Below, one piece after another: positions 35,846 through 49,606 of a stretch of DNA of 64,000 nucleotides. Position numbers and translations under genes: made by a program. Location: the NCBI GenBank assembly GCA_008638375.1, contig CM018035.1:2035501-2099500 (forward strand), given 5' to 3'. The notes beneath the pieces were generated by a model. That model ran no database searches and was not told where the DNA came from. It was given only the letters and a program-made list of their open reading frames with translations. The DNA comes from Nyssa sinensis. Lineage: Eukaryota; Streptophyta; Magnoliopsida; Cornales; Nyssaceae. Each line of letters begins with the position of its first letter. Within the stretch, counting starts at the first letter, position 1.

Positions 35846-36092
35846 AGTGAGAGAGAGAGATCGAGAGAGATGAATAGAAGTGAAAGGGTATTAAAGGATC
35901 GATCAATGATCCCCGAGAGGAAGGAAGAAATAAATGGCGGATATAAAAGTGTTAATTACCTGCAAGTCTTGGAACTGAGCTCCAGCAACCATGGCCATAG
36001 GCAGAAATATAGTTGATGAGTTTCTCGTCTTCCTCTGGTGACCACAGGCCCCTCTTAACCTTTTGTTTGTTGCAGCATGTATGGTGCCCCAT
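34561..36092 (-). CDS. MYB103: R2R3-MYB transcription factor, MYB103-like
   Basis: Complete three-exon gene for a 360-residue nuclear regulator. Exons in transcription order: 36092-35960, 35606-35477, 35380-34561, with standard R2R3-MYB intron positions (after RLAG and within GNR|W). The protein starts [21 protein letters not shown]2 (about 14-61) and R3 (about 67-112) keep the regularly spaced Trp residues, and R3 has Phe in place of its first Trp as usual. The run [20 protein letters not shown] is typical. The R2R3 region agrees closely with Arabidopsis MYB103 (At1g63910) as I remember it; that gene promotes secondary-wall and syringyl-lignin synthesis. The C-terminal part is low-complexity with a Ser run near residues 325-350 and aligns poorly across species. 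GT/GA repeats lie in intron 1 and CT repeats in the 5' UTR. The orthology is well supported by the domain; function is inferred. Confidence 0.9.
35819..35870. repeat. GT then GA microsatellite in MYB intron 1
   Basis: TGTGTG run (35819-35845) followed by GAGAGA-rich sequence, within the intron between MYB exons 1 and 2. Confidence 0.9.
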
Positions 36093-36637
36093 CTCTCTCT
36101 CTCGTCTCTCTCTAAAAACAGAAGTGTACAGCCAATGGCGGCAGAGGAAGATCAGTATTGATTTCTCTGTCTATGTCATTATAAAAAACAGAAATCAAAG
36201 GAATTAGCCCTGAAAGAGGCTTCAAAAAATGTGAAGAAGCTCTGGAATGGATGATATCAACTGAGAGAGTACACTGAGGTAGTGAATTTATTGTGGAGAG
36301 TTGTACCATGAGGGCCCGCACTAGGGTTTCTGGTAAAAGTTCTGCAAGAACTGTATGGCTTATAATGGATTTTTCTTAGTTAATTCAGGGATAGGTTGGC
36401 CATTACACGTGTCACACATGCAGTGTTGATGGGCCCCATTATTTTGACAGGTCCCACCTTGGACATATCGTCACCAAAGATCATTTGACATGTGGGATGA
36501 AGTATGACAGTCTGATGGTTTAGGTTTTAAGGAAAAGAATAAAATGCATATGATCATGATCTTAATTCGTAAGAAAGTTGGTTCAACGTACGGTCCTGAT
36601 TGCATAAGATGATTATTTGTTTGTAACATACCATTGC

Positions 36638-36640
<3 letters not shown>

Positions 36641-36670
<30 letters not shown>
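36641..36670. repeat. TA microsatellite, MYB upstream region
   Basis: TA run about 0.55 kb upstream of the MYB ATG; another lies at 36843-36866. Confidence 0.9.
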
Positions 36671-36673
<3 letters not shown>

Positions 36674-37456
36674 TGTCCGTTTAACCAATGGAGTATGAGC
36701 ATCATCAAGAGGTCTATTCAATTGCTGGTTTTATTTAGTGATAATTTCTTTTCACTGTGTCCTGCATGCAATCAAGTGCATAGGGGGCCCATGCTAGGTC
36801 TGAGATGTGAGACAAAAGAAGAATTTCATTTCAAATCAATCATATATATATATATATATATATATACAAAATATGCTGCTAAACTAACAATAATTCTTGT
36901 TAGTAAAAGTTTAATGTGTTTGAATGAAAATTAACTGCACATACGAAGCAAAAAATTCAGTGGAATTACTATTATTATGAAGGCAATTAGCAGGTCATTG
37001 CGTGTTACTATGGATTGTGTTGGCTTAATTAATGATATTTAATTACTTAATTATTTTGATCTAGAAATACTGGTCATGCTTTTCTTAGAGAAGATATTTG
37101 TATTAATTAGTAAATAAACGAGTCTATTATGTGGGCGTCCAAAGTATCACATAGTGATACTTCATGTTGAGAATATAAATTTGGAATCACGGTCTATTCC
37201 TTACTATTTTTTCTCTCCTAATATTAACCAAGTTTGTTAGAATCAATCAGGTGGCTAGAAAAGAAACACGTGGCTACAAAATAAACGGCAACCCCAGCCT
37301 ATTACAAGCCATAACATTTAGGGACAGGCATTATGGATTACTATTCTTTTTTCTGAATTGTCAATCAATGATCATAATGATATGTGACTTTGCCAACTTA
37401 ATACATGGTACAGACGTGCTGAAAGAATGTAAAAGCTTGTTTAATTGTGTTAGAGT

Positions 37457-37460
<4 letters not shown>

Positions 37461-37487
<27 letters not shown>
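37461..37487. repeat. GT microsatellite
   Basis: Perfect TG run in intergenic DNA. Confidence 0.95.
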
Positions 37488-38930
37488 TGAAGAAGAAGGA
37501 ATGAATACATTAGTCCTTAGCATGAGTCATTGAAGCAACTTAATTAACTTTTTAGATTAACATACATAACAGAGGAGTAATATTGAATCACTTAAGTCCA
37601 CCCCTAAATCAAATTATTGTCACATTTGATTGTATACAGACTATTTTGACCATGTATGTGAACATGCTACATTTTCGGAACTTGTTTTCCGAGAAATTCT
37701 TATATTACGTAAAGGTTAATTTATATAGGGGCATACGTGTTTTTTTTATTGCCTATAACACAGTATTGATGATGACAATGACAGTGACAATAACAGTGAC
37801 AACAATAATAATGATATTGGCGATGACGAATGAATGAATAATTGAACAAAATGTTCTAGGCAATTTGAATAAAAGAAACAAGTAATGACATACTAATAGA
37901 GTGTTATTATAGGACTCAAAGCACAATTTTGGCCAATATAAATCATTCATCAATAACATTCTTTTTAAGTTTCTGCCTTAACGCAGTACGAAAACTTGAA
38001 AAAGTTTTGAATACGTTAAATTGTTCGAATTCTAATAACACGGAGATTATTCATTCAATAAGAAAAGAAGTCTTTAAATTTGAAATCTGATATATTCATG
38101 ATAAACTAAAAATCTATTTAAATCATATTTAAAGAGCTAAAAGACTACTAAACCGAATAAGAAACTATTAAATTTTATACAATTACTAATTCAAATAGAA
38201 AATTAAAAAAAACCCAAAACAAAAAAAAATACTGTCAAATGTTTTTCTTAGGAGCTCCTGGTTATCAAGAATCTGGAGCTTTCAACCAAATAAGATAATT
38301 TTTTTTGTTTCCAATTAGTGGAGGATCATTAGGCCAAAGGCTTCTCACCAGTATAATAAGCTAGATAGGCAGTGGAAAGGGTGGACCCTTTTGGTTCTTC
38401 CACCTTACTTACAATGTAATAAAACTCGGTCTTGGACTATAGCAATTGCCCTTTCTCTTCAGAAACCTTTGGAATTTTTTTATTTTATTTTTGGCTGTGT
38501 CTGTGTGCTATCATCATTAAAACATTTTCCTTAAGTTTCTTCTAAAAGAATGCCCCCAACTACTGCCCACAGTTACTTCAAAGATAGTGATTTCTCAGAG
38601 GACTTTCATGTCTGTCCTTTGAAATGAAGCAATTGTCTACTATTAGGCAAGGAGAGTACTACATCTATTTCAGTATATAAACTATAGTTTCTTAAAATAA
38701 AATATAAAAAAAACTGGTTTAATTACTATTCTCAAAATGACATATATACAAAATCCTAAGGCATTTATACTATATATATATATAGAATTGATCTAAACAA
38801 AATTAGTACTTTTGGAGACACTAAATACTAATTAAACACTTATGACAAAGTAACCTAATAGAAAAAGAAAGAAAGAAAACTAATTTGATACACATTGAAT
38901 TAGATGTTAAATGCATGCATTCACTGACCA

Positions 38931-38934
<4 letters not shown>

Positions 38935-38970
<36 letters not shown>
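38935..38970. repeat. TA microsatellite
   Basis: Perfect TA run of about 18 units in intergenic DNA. Confidence 0.95.
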
Positions 38971-38972
<2 letters not shown>

Positions 38973-39202
38973 GACAATTACTACATGATTTCCATTACTT
39001 ATAGACAGTACTATTTATTAGAAGAAAATTGGATATTCAGAAATGAAAGAATTAACCTTAACTGTTACAACAATAACAGGTTTTTAAAATGTGATAATTA
39101 GTAGTAAGTAGGTGCTTTCCATATTGTTTAATTGACAGCCTGTAAATGTAGTGCTATTACAATAATTGTTTGTTTCTTTAATCTAGATTGGAGCCTGCAT
39201 GA

Positions 39203-39208
<6 letters not shown>

Positions 39209-39243
<35 letters not shown>

Positions 39244-39246
39244 ACA
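39209..39246. repeat. CA microsatellite
   Basis: CA run with one AA interruption near its right end. Confidence 0.95.
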
Positions 39247-42177
39247 TTATTTAGTGTTAATATTTTTTATGTTATCTGTAATACTCTAAAGTCAGAGGCT
39301 GTAAAATATTGCAGCAAAATGTAATAACAATTATAATAAGTAGAACATTGACTCAAGATAGAATTCATTACAATCATTGTGGAACCCACTGGGATTTGAT
39401 ATTCTTATTTTTGTGCTGATCATATATTTGATTCATTCTATCATAACATCTACTTACAAAATTTAATTACAATGAACTTTTAGTATTCTTTTCTAAGGAT
39501 TTGTTTGGTTAAAAGTTCAAACTAACAATTAAGAGGTCTACAATTTCTTCAGCAGCAAAAACTTACCCAAAAAAAAAATTGTGAATGAAACTTGCATCAA
39601 CTACTTACTTAGAATCATAACACTCAACGAGTGTTCTTGGGGTCATCATTCCGCATATCCAAAGTTTGCGTAGGTTTAAGACCCGGCCATGTGCCCAGAA
39701 GGCCTGATTGGTGGAACCGGTTTTTGGGTTATAAAAAAACAAGCAATTTTAAATAATTCAGCATAAAGCAATGGTTGCTTTTTGTATTGTACTTTGCAAA
39801 TGAAGCCCAATTCTAAGTAAAAAAGAAAACAAAGATTCTATATTCTGAATGGGAAGTGACTATATGCAAATAATTCAGTACACATGCCATGAATTTGTTA
39901 TTATACTTTGCAATTTTAAAGGTTAAACAACCATAAAGCTATGGTTGCTTTTGTGGTTAAAAGGGCAGAAAAGATCAGTGAAGGATTACAAAAAATTGTT
40001 GTTGCTTCAGAAAGAAAAAATGTGGGCTTGGGAATGCTTGTGATGGAAGAAATAGATCGAGCAAACAAGCAAGATTCTCGATTTAATTGTTGCATGTGCA
40101 ACAATTAATAGCATCAGACTCTTTTGCTTTATTTGTTGAGCCATCAGAGGGCAGTACCTGTAGGTGAGTTTTGTTTTTTCCCAACTTATAGAGGAATCAA
40201 TGAAAGTACACAGAGAATTGCTATGAAATTTCTGTCCTCTATCTCTTGAGTGAAGATAGGCTTTGGTATGGGTCATTTTCAGGGAAATTTTACGAGGGTA
40301 ATTTTTTTTTTTTTACTCAAATGAAACAAGGGTTGCATCATGCCAATCTAATCCTTCAACAAAATGCCCAAAAAGAAGCTAGAAAAAAAAAAAAAGAGAC
40401 TAGCTTTTTATAGTAAGTCATCATAAACTATATATTCACCTATATATACCTATCTACACCAAGCATTCTTGCATGATTATGGGTCGGTGTGATCTCCAAA
40501 TAACACTGTGCGCTATGCCCATATGGCATGACAATATTGGAAGGGCACACACACCATCATAGTAGTGTATCAGTTGGATTCAAGAAATTTTCTATATCTA
40601 CAACAGCTCTAACAATAAAATATAATAGGTAGTGAAAAAAAGATACAATTCTTTGAATAATAAAAACATCAAAGGTCTTATTTTAAGTCAAAGTACTAGT
40701 ATAGACGCAATTTTATTAAGTCCATTTTTGTGGACTCATTACTCCTATTTTTAATTCGAAATGACGAGACAAATCAAACTCACCGCCTTATGACCATGAT
40801 CGAAGCCATTTTTTGATCAAATTTGTTTTGCTTAGGTCTTTTTAACTATTTTACATTTTATGAAAAGTTTTAGATTATCAGATACTTCACTTAGAAAATT
40901 CAGATCGAGATGTCATTTGTGGCCTTCTTTTCTTATCTAATTTTCTATTATGGGCCCAATTGCAAAAATGTCTCGATTTTGATTTGAATTTTTTTTAAAT
41001 TTCTTTAGTTTCCAAATTTGATTAGTATATGAATTAGTAATTTGTTATTCAAAGTAGTAATTTTCTAACTCTATAAATATGATGTAATATGTCTTTATTA
41101 TTCACTTTTTATTAATAATATACAGTTTCGAATTTAGAAAATTGTTCTCTTGTTGAGTAATCTTTATGGTTGTTTTAACACAAAAAATTTGACGTGCTCA
41201 ATTCCTTTCACATTTTGTGATGCGTCAATAAAAAAATTGAATATGTCTTTCTTTTCGCTTTTGCTTTTGCTTGGATGAAACAAGATGAATTTGGACAAGG
41301 TCAAACATATATACTAATGGTGCAAAGAATGGGGATTTATTTTTTCATGACAGAAACTTTAATTTTTTTTTTTTTGTTTTGGTGATTGGACTTGAACTAA
41401 ATCTAAAAAATTATTATCTATGATATTAGTCTGCCAAATTACATATAAGTTGAATTTCTCCCTTTGGTTTACTATGAGTTCAATAAATGCAAATTTGGGG
41501 TCAAGCTGATCATTATTGCAACTTAGATTATGATAAACAGTGTGTATATATATGTACATTTATGGTCCTACCTGTCAATTTTGATTCCTTAGTAAATCAT
41601 GTAAGAATTCTGCCACCGTAGGCCACCATGTATAGATATATAAGTTCAAAATATTGGTGGTAACTGTGATACTTATTGAGCTTAGTGCACTTTAATTACC
41701 CCGCATTATATAGGGCACGGTACCATTGTTATTATTATGTGTTGGCATCTTTCATTTAACAATCCTTTATGAGTTAAGATTTGCAGTTAAAATTCATAGT
41801 GTTCTAATGATATTTCGTGTTTTTTGCTAGGAAAAAAGTTACGGTTCGAATTCTTCTAAGTAAGAGTTGCGGTGATATATTTATTTTTTCATCCGTGGGC
41901 TAGGTTTGTAAGTAGTATGAGTTTGTTCTTGCAAGACTTTGAGTAATGGGTTGGGATTTTTTCTGTCGATAGTTGTAATCTTCTTATCAGATTTAGTAAA
42001 TGTTTGGCAGAACAAACAGAGGGTATTTCGACGGGTGTGGCATGTGATTTTGGAATGGAAATATTTATAATAAAGTCATAATGCTAAGTGCGACCAATGA
42101 TTCTTCTCGACTCGCATGACCAATGGACTCTTAATAATATAAGGTAAGAGAAGAGAGTAAAAGAAATTCCTAACACT

Positions 42178-42660
42178 ATGTTTGGATGGAAGGAATTGGA
42201 AAGAAAGGGAAGAAAAGGAGAAGGAAGGAGAGCTTATATCATGTTTGTTTTAAAAATTAGGAAGGGAAAGGGAGGGAGGGCTTAACCCTTATTTCAGCAA
42301 TTTTGTTATCTCTCCAAAAGTGGGCGGAAACGGAAAAGAAATGAAAAAAATATTTAATGAATTTTTAATAATACTAATATTACCCTTAAAATTATAAAAA
42401 TCAAAATAAAAATGACACTTCTATCCTAAAGTATTTAAAGGGTATAATAATAAAATAATATAAAAAATTTTCTTTTCCTTTCTCTCCTTTATCATTCCCA
42501 AACAAGATGAAAGGATTATATTAGTCTTTTCTTTCCTTTCCTTTCATTAGTTATCCAAACATAAATGATGAATTATTCTCTCCTCTCCTCTCATTTCCTT
42601 TTCCTCATAACTAATACTATCATTTCCTTTCTCTTCTACTTATCCAAACGAACTGTAATA
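42178..42660. mobile_element. Possible inverted-repeat element with GTTTGGAT/ATCCAAAC words
   Basis: The left side has TATGTTTGGATGGAAGG and purine-rich GGAAAGAAAGGGAAG. The right side has the mirrored TTAGTTATCCAAACATA (about 42546) and TACTTATCCAAACGAACTG with CTTTCCTTTC-rich stretches. Several nested inverted pairs occur, as in a degraded MITE, but low sequence complexity could also create the pairing by chance. Confidence 0.35.
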
Positions 42661-44848
42661 GTCTCATGAAGTCATGGACGGGGCTATATGGGGACGCAAG
42701 GGGCGGAGGGCAATTGACTCCCCTCAAAAATTTTTATTCAAAATTTTCTTAATCTTTTTTAAAAAAAATTTCAACGTGTCCTTCTAATTTTTGTTTTTGA
42801 TCCCCATGAATTTAAAATCTTTCATACTTTGTCCTCATTTTAATTACAATTTGACTTTGATTTTCTTGAATCTCTATCTTTTTAGGTCACATTTCTTATC
42901 TAATTTAAAAGTTCATTTAATATTAATGAATTCGATTATTTATCAATTTATATTAATTTTTTTACTTCTTTAATATTAAAAATTATCATCAAACATTGAA
43001 AAAAAAAAATCTTTCGTGACAAATTCTTGGCTCATCCTTGCATGAAGCACGCATCAATCGCATAAAAATAATCTTTATGAATACGTATACTTGAAGAATA
43101 ATATATTAAATATTGCATGATAATGAATTATGCATGCCTATGATTTGAACATGTGATTTACAGAATTAAGAAATAAATAAAAATAAAACAGAGCTACAAA
43201 AGGAAAGAAATTATAATTTAGAGCCATAAACCAAAAACTATCACTTGCAGTTATTTGAATCCTTCATGAATAAACAAAGTTACCAAAATTATGAGACATA
43301 TGTTCATCATAAGAGAAATCTAAGACTAATTGAAGAAAAATATTAGAAATGGAAGGGAAAAGATTATTTTATTATCTGTAAAAGATGATGAAACAAACCC
43401 ACAATGTGCCCCCTTGGAAAAGGGTAACCCTATGAATATTGCAATCCTTTGAATCCCACTACCCCCAGAACCAATCATTCTATTATTTTCAAATTTTTGT
43501 ATCAAATTTTGATTTTAAAATAATAGGACAATGCCTCGTTGAATGATTTCATATTACTAACAATACATATTAAATGATGTGACCAAAATAATAGAACGAT
43601 GTCATTATTACGTTATTTGAGAGTCAGAATTTGATATAATAATTGTCTAAAAATTGTATCACTCATTCCAAACACAAAAGTATTCAATCGTATGATAGAC
43701 TCGCCTAATAATTTCTTCTTCCCAGCCCCACAAGATAAAGTCCATTTATTTACTAAAATTGAAGAAAGTTTAGGTTTTTTATTCTCTCTTTCTTACCATT
43801 CACGTCATAATCAAATCAATTGATTTCTAAAGTAACTTTGCAGCTTTTGATGAATGTCTTATTTCGATTTTTTTACCTTATTGTTGGAGGTGAGATTCAT
43901 TAGTAGGTCCCATGAATGATAAGTTTCGACAATTCAAATAAAGACAGATAAAAAGTATATTAACATATACACGTAGTCTTCGTATTCTATTCTTGTGAGA
44001 GAATGAGTTGTAAGGTGAGAGAATTGAAGTGAGATGTCTATCATTGTTAATTTTTTTTATTTCGATGAATAAAAAATTATTTACTGATCCTGATACATAA
44101 CACTCGGGTTAATAAGTATATGCCATATCAATAAAATATGTGAATCCCGAACTGGTATAACATATGCTTATTGAACAGGGTGTACCAATGAATAACAACT
44201 TGAATGACTAGCTTGCAGGATTTTACGCGGAAATGGATCATTACGTAGGCCATGCAGTAGAGGAAAGTCAAAACTCTTAACGGATTGAAGCTACTCTCTC
44301 AAAAACTGCTTGAAATCATGTGTCCTCGAGGCTTTGAAATTGACTTGCCAACCATTTCATTATAGAGGTGTGTTTGGAACTACACCTTATTGAGGAAAAG
44401 AAGAAAAAGAAAAATTGTGACCATCTTCACTTCTTTCTTTATTGTTGCTTCAAGATATAATGATTAGGTGGTTTGTGATACATCAGGCGGGATGATGGTG
44501 ATGATTATGATGCTTTTCCAAGCGTAAATGCATGTTGGCATCCAAGTTAATTAACAAGCTGCATCAGTGATTGATCATGGTGATTTCATTTAAATTCACC
44601 ATATATATATAGAGATGATCATGATTACTTGTTTTGATAATACTAATACCACAAAACCATTCATATGTTGGTTAGATAGCACTCAACTATGCAGAGATCA
44701 GTAAGAGCAGAGTGAAATCAAAGAAAATGGGGCATGAGTGCAGCCTATTTGGTTCTGCCAAAAAAAAAAATAACATTTAGTGCTAGTTTGCATAAGTCCT
44801 TGAAAAATATTATTTGAATTAAATACTTGAGTATTTATAATAATTTAT

Positions 44849-45218
44849 GAAGTATTACGTGTCTATGTAGGGAAACGTGTCTAACATTAATATTCTCATA
44901 TACTTTTCAGACATGTGTCGGATACTTAAATCATGAATGTTGATAATTAAATAAATAAATTCTTTAATTTTTATTTAATAGCTTTATTATTTTAATATCT
45001 TAATAATATTTTTACGATTTGTATGTTTTTATGTCAATTATAATTGAAATAACATTAAATTTTTAATATATAGTTATATAAAAAATATAAAAAATTTATA
45101 TATATTCAACGTGTCTCTGACGTGTTCGTGTCTTACTTTTTTTAAAAATAGTGTGTCTACATGTTCATGTTGTGTCGTATCGTGTCATGTCAGTATCTCG
45201 TGTCTGTATCCGTACTTC
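44849..45218. repeat. Dispersed repeat, copy 2 (partner at 6938-7282)
   Basis: Same orientation and order of shared words as copy 1, including GACATGTGTCGGATACTT, ATATCTTAATAATATTTTT, TATGTCAATTATAATTG and ATTCAACGTGTC, ending GTATCCGTACTTC. Estimated identity is around 75-80% by eye. Confidence 0.75.
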
Positions 45219-45726
45219 TTAGATAACAATTATTAAACAATACTTAATAATGATCAAATAAGAGCATTCATAATGAATTTGACCAATTTAATAAAAAATA
45301 TTAGACTTATCTGTTTAACCTAAATTTCACTTTATAAAAAAGTTATAGGCAATAAATGCGATTTGAAATTTTATCCTAAACAATTTATTATAAATTAAGT
45401 GTTTAATAAATTTCTCAAAACACATTAAATATAATAAACAAGCCAAACCAAACATAACCAAAACTAACTTTTGGTTGCAGTATCATGGCCAAGAATGATC
45501 ATTTGAAGAGAAAAGACCAAAGTGAAAAAATATAAGTGATTATGATGCCTTACTTCAGTGAAACAAATATTCTCCAGTAATAAATGATTAGCAACTTGGC
45601 ATGTCTTTGGAGATAAAATTAATTATATAACTTCTCAAATAATGAGACAATATTTAATATTATATTTATTTTCTAATACTTAAATGATGAATAGTCAATA
45701 TAAAACTGTCGCATGCTCGTTAAGAG

Positions 45727-45800
45727 CTAGTCGAGTTAGTTGGGAGTGTACTGTCTCACGATCCACCGAACTTTGAATTCCATCTTATCAATGGTGCTTT
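45727..45800 (+). mobile_element. Possible SINE head
   Basis: GAGTTAGTTGGGAGTG followed by CTCACGATCC and GAACTTTGAATTCC is laid out like the tRNA-related head of a plant SINE, but the B-box-like part is degenerate and no tail was defined. Confidence 0.3.
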
Positions 45801-48800
45801 AGTTGTACATGTGCGTTCAGATTGACACCTCAAAAATTATTTCTTGACTAATTAAAATTAAGACAAATTGAATCCAAAATAAATATAGTTGAACGAAATA
45901 TACCTAAATTATAAAAAAAAAAAAAAACTATCACATTATCACTCAAATCTCAATTATTTATTTATTTAACTATCCAGCATTCTATGATAAAATTGTTACA
46001 TGAGAAAATATAATGGTATATTTTTCAAAGAAAAGGGTTGAATAGACATAAGTGAGCATCATGAAAACACTTTATATATTAATTACAACCTTAAAGGCCC
46101 GTCCGTGCCCCATCCACTGAAATGAACAGACTCTTATCCGATTCGTTTATTTAATGCGCTGTCGGGTCCGGATTAGACCAACCATATCGGGTCTGTTTAG
46201 CCGAACCGGATCTACTTTGTTATATAGGTCGGGTCCATGGGGCGGCACATTTACAGGCCTGGCACCGTCTGCCCAAATGAAACTTTTGTTTCTACAATTT
46301 CATTTCCTCAAGAAGCAAACACAAAACCTGTGTACATAACATCAATCATCAATAAACAAAGGAAAATGCTTTCAGGTAATGATAAGATTCACGTACATTT
46401 ATTATAATAAATTTTAAGTAATTATTCAATAATTTTTTATCATTGATCTCGATTGTTCATTACATAATTTTCATCTGAACCGTTAAAATTAATAATTATT
46501 ATCTTTTCTCTTATGCTGAAAAAATTCAGTATATATAACATTATTATAAACACAAATAAAGAACAATAGAGGTACCATAAATAGTTGATAAATAGAGACC
46601 ACTAAATGTGGTAGCCATGACAAACTTTTACCAAAGAAAAGATGTACATTCAAAACTCTATTGATTGCTAAAAGCCTAAAACCATAAATGTTTAGATATG
46701 TACTTTGAATTCCCTTAACAAACTTGTATAATATCAGTATATAAAGCAGAAAACCATATCTCTCAACCAATTCTATAATCCTAACTTCCCCATGTGTTTA
46801 TATACAATTAATGTTCTTTCTATACCAAGCTATAAAATCCATATATGTCAACCAATTTTGAAAAAAACTTGTTTAATTGGGTCCCCTAGAGTGAACTCCC
46901 TATGCAAATCTCTTAAATTCAATGGGTTTCATATCTCAAAGGACTACAAGCTGTTGAACTCTTGCAAGCAAGACACCAAAAATAGGCCAGCCAAACAAAT
47001 CTTTGCAGTCATATAATAGCAGTGGTCCATCTCCTTAGTCCAGTCAACTTCAACTTCACCAAATCACACACACACACACATATATATATGCATGTTTTGA
47101 AGTGAATTTCATCCAATGGTCTAACCAGCTCGATCCTGAGCTGTTCTTGTCTAGCTTATGAGAGACCACAAGGTTGTTTGGTCTTGAGTTTGTTCTCAAT
47201 TGCTGAAAGCAAGATAATTAAAATCCTCTTTACCAAAAATGAAAGAAAAGAAAGGAAATAATTATCTTGCTCATCGCATGAAAATTTAGTTAAAACAATT
47301 ATTAGGTCATTCTTTAACAACTTGAATTTTTAGAGCAATTGGTGATCTACTATGATATCAAAACTCTTATTCAAAAAAGATTTTCGTTCAAGTCTCCTCT
47401 CATTCATTCCTCATCTTATCATGTCAAGATTAACTCCCTCGTCATGTTACACTTCTTCACATACAAAACGGAATTATACGAGAGTAAAGGTGTTAAAAAA
47501 GTTTGATATAAATTATTGGACGAATTTTCTAACAACTTAATTTTTTACAATAATTGGTGATCTGACAAATTTAAACTCTCTTTATTTGTAAGTTGCCCTA
47601 ACTTCATCCACCAATCCACAGCAATGACACCATCCATATAGCTTAGTGTAATGGCAGCTTGCTTACAGACCTGCCATCCTCTAAAGTCTAAATATATATA
47701 GCTTGTGGCTTAACTAATTCAACGCTCCCATAGCCTTGTCTTATCTGAGCTGTTCTTCATCAGTCCTAAAAGCACTGTACTCGAGATAATAAATATCTAT
47801 TACATCAATATCTTACTCACATTTTGTTGATGTATTAAATATTCACTAACCGGAGTACAATACACCAAAACTAATAATAATTTATTACCTCTCCTTTAAT
47901 CATGTATCCATTACTAAGATAGTGATTCCGTTGGCATCCCACATCAATTAAGGATAATGTCTGTGACTGACTTATAAAAACATGCAAACACTTTTATTTG
48001 AGAAACAATTTTTAAATTTAGAAGTCAAAATAACCTGTATGACCTCGTCATTCATTCATGTCATGTCATCATTTCTTTCACTCAATCAAATCATTTCTTT
48101 TAGTCACAATCAACTAAGATAAGAGTATAACAATTGGATACAGATAGTTTTGTAGTTGTGACAGATATACATAATTGAGACGGTTTCAAGCTGTATGTAT
48201 AATGTATGATTCATCAACAGTACAAAGTCCACCTTTTTTTTTTCTCTCTCTCTATATAGTAGAAGGGAGATGCAGGGGGCAGTACAGCACAGTGAATGAT
48301 CAAATCGCTGAGTCACACACATCAGTGACCAATTCCAAATGATAGTATTAGCTAGAGACCGGGTTCAAAGGCATGTGATATATCGAGGTGCTTCACAATT
48401 GCCTGCTGTACGGTATGATGCTTTTTGTTATATAACATCCCTTAATCCACCAAAGTTGTGCTCATTTTAGTATAAATTGTCTTTAACACACTTACCAAAT
48501 TGGCCACCTATACTCTACAGTACATTAATTCCTATTCTATGTACCCAATTTTACAAGCTAGAGAGAGAAAGAGACTATAATGAATGGGGCAACCAGATTT
48601 TCCTTTAAATTTTATTTCTTTTTAAAATTAAAATGAGGTTGGAGTTTATTGATCTTAATGGAAAATTTACTTTCATAACTTCTAATCATGATCATGTACA
48701 CAACTACACATAAAACCCCCCAACCCAGAAAGAAAAAGAGTACACAGAGAGGAATCCAAACGACAATCAGCACCATCCAGTTATAAATTGACTTCACAAT

Positions 48801-49606
48801 GACACGTCGTAGTTCAAAGTGGTCCAGATGGACGGCCCAGATTGAATATACACCAGCCTGAATGAAGATGACTCAAGCACCTCCTATAATAACTTAACTA
48901 ACTCTGGAACTCTCATTAATCTTTTTTCAGTATTGAATATTTGAATGTCCCAGACATTGTTGCTGTTTGTTAAATATATATAGGTGTGTGTATTAATTAA
49001 AATAAAAATGGGTTTCTGCCACTGGATTTTTTCCTTCCACTTATAGGAATGAAACTATCAGGATTCAGAAAAAAAAAAAAGAGGCTCTGCAGTCTAGGCA
49101 TGAGCCAATATTTCTTCCATACTTTACAGTGGCATAGGTTTTTCAGACCCAAAAGGGGAGCTGTTATTCTGGGCTCGAGGACCACCTCATACAGAACTCT
49201 ATTAGTTTGACTTCAAGGGCAAGAAATGAAATATAAGAGGAGAAACGACAGAAAAAAAGAAGAAGATTAATCATAGGGTTTTCCAGTGATCGAGTTGTCA
49301 AATGATCGGAAAAAACTTTAATATACTATTTTAGAAGAAAGCAGAATCACTTGTTTGTGAAGCAAAACTAATTAGAGAAACCCAAGAAATTCTGGAGGTG
49401 CTTCTGAGTTCTGACCACTTGGTTTTGGGGAAATGGGAGTTTGTTTTGAAGGCCTTCTAATTACCCTTAATTCTTATACATATATATATATATATATGTA
49501 TGCATGTATTATATCCCACTGAAGTTTTGAGTGATCCAACTCTCTCTCTCCCCCTTTCTCTCTCATTGCTATCATTATCACCATCATCATTTGAGATTGT
49601 GAAGAA

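Larger units (their letters stand above)
36093..49606. other. Gene-poor interval of 13.5 kb between MYB103-like and EPFL
   Basis: The first 0.5 kb is MYB promoter and 5' UTR (CT-rich near the ATG; TACACGTGTCACA near 36405). The rest is AT-rich with TA, GT and CA microsatellites, the second copy of the dispersed repeat (44849-45218), a possible SINE head near 45727-45800, a purine-rich/pyrimidine-rich inverted region (42178-42660) and a GC-richer patch (46096-46275). Open frames are short, unlike any family I know, and often overlap repeats. No RNA gene could be recognised. Confidence 0.55.

Noticed and set aside
39200..39250. CRISPR-like array
   Set aside because: Regular repeats here are CA microsatellite only; there are no spacers and the genome is a plant.
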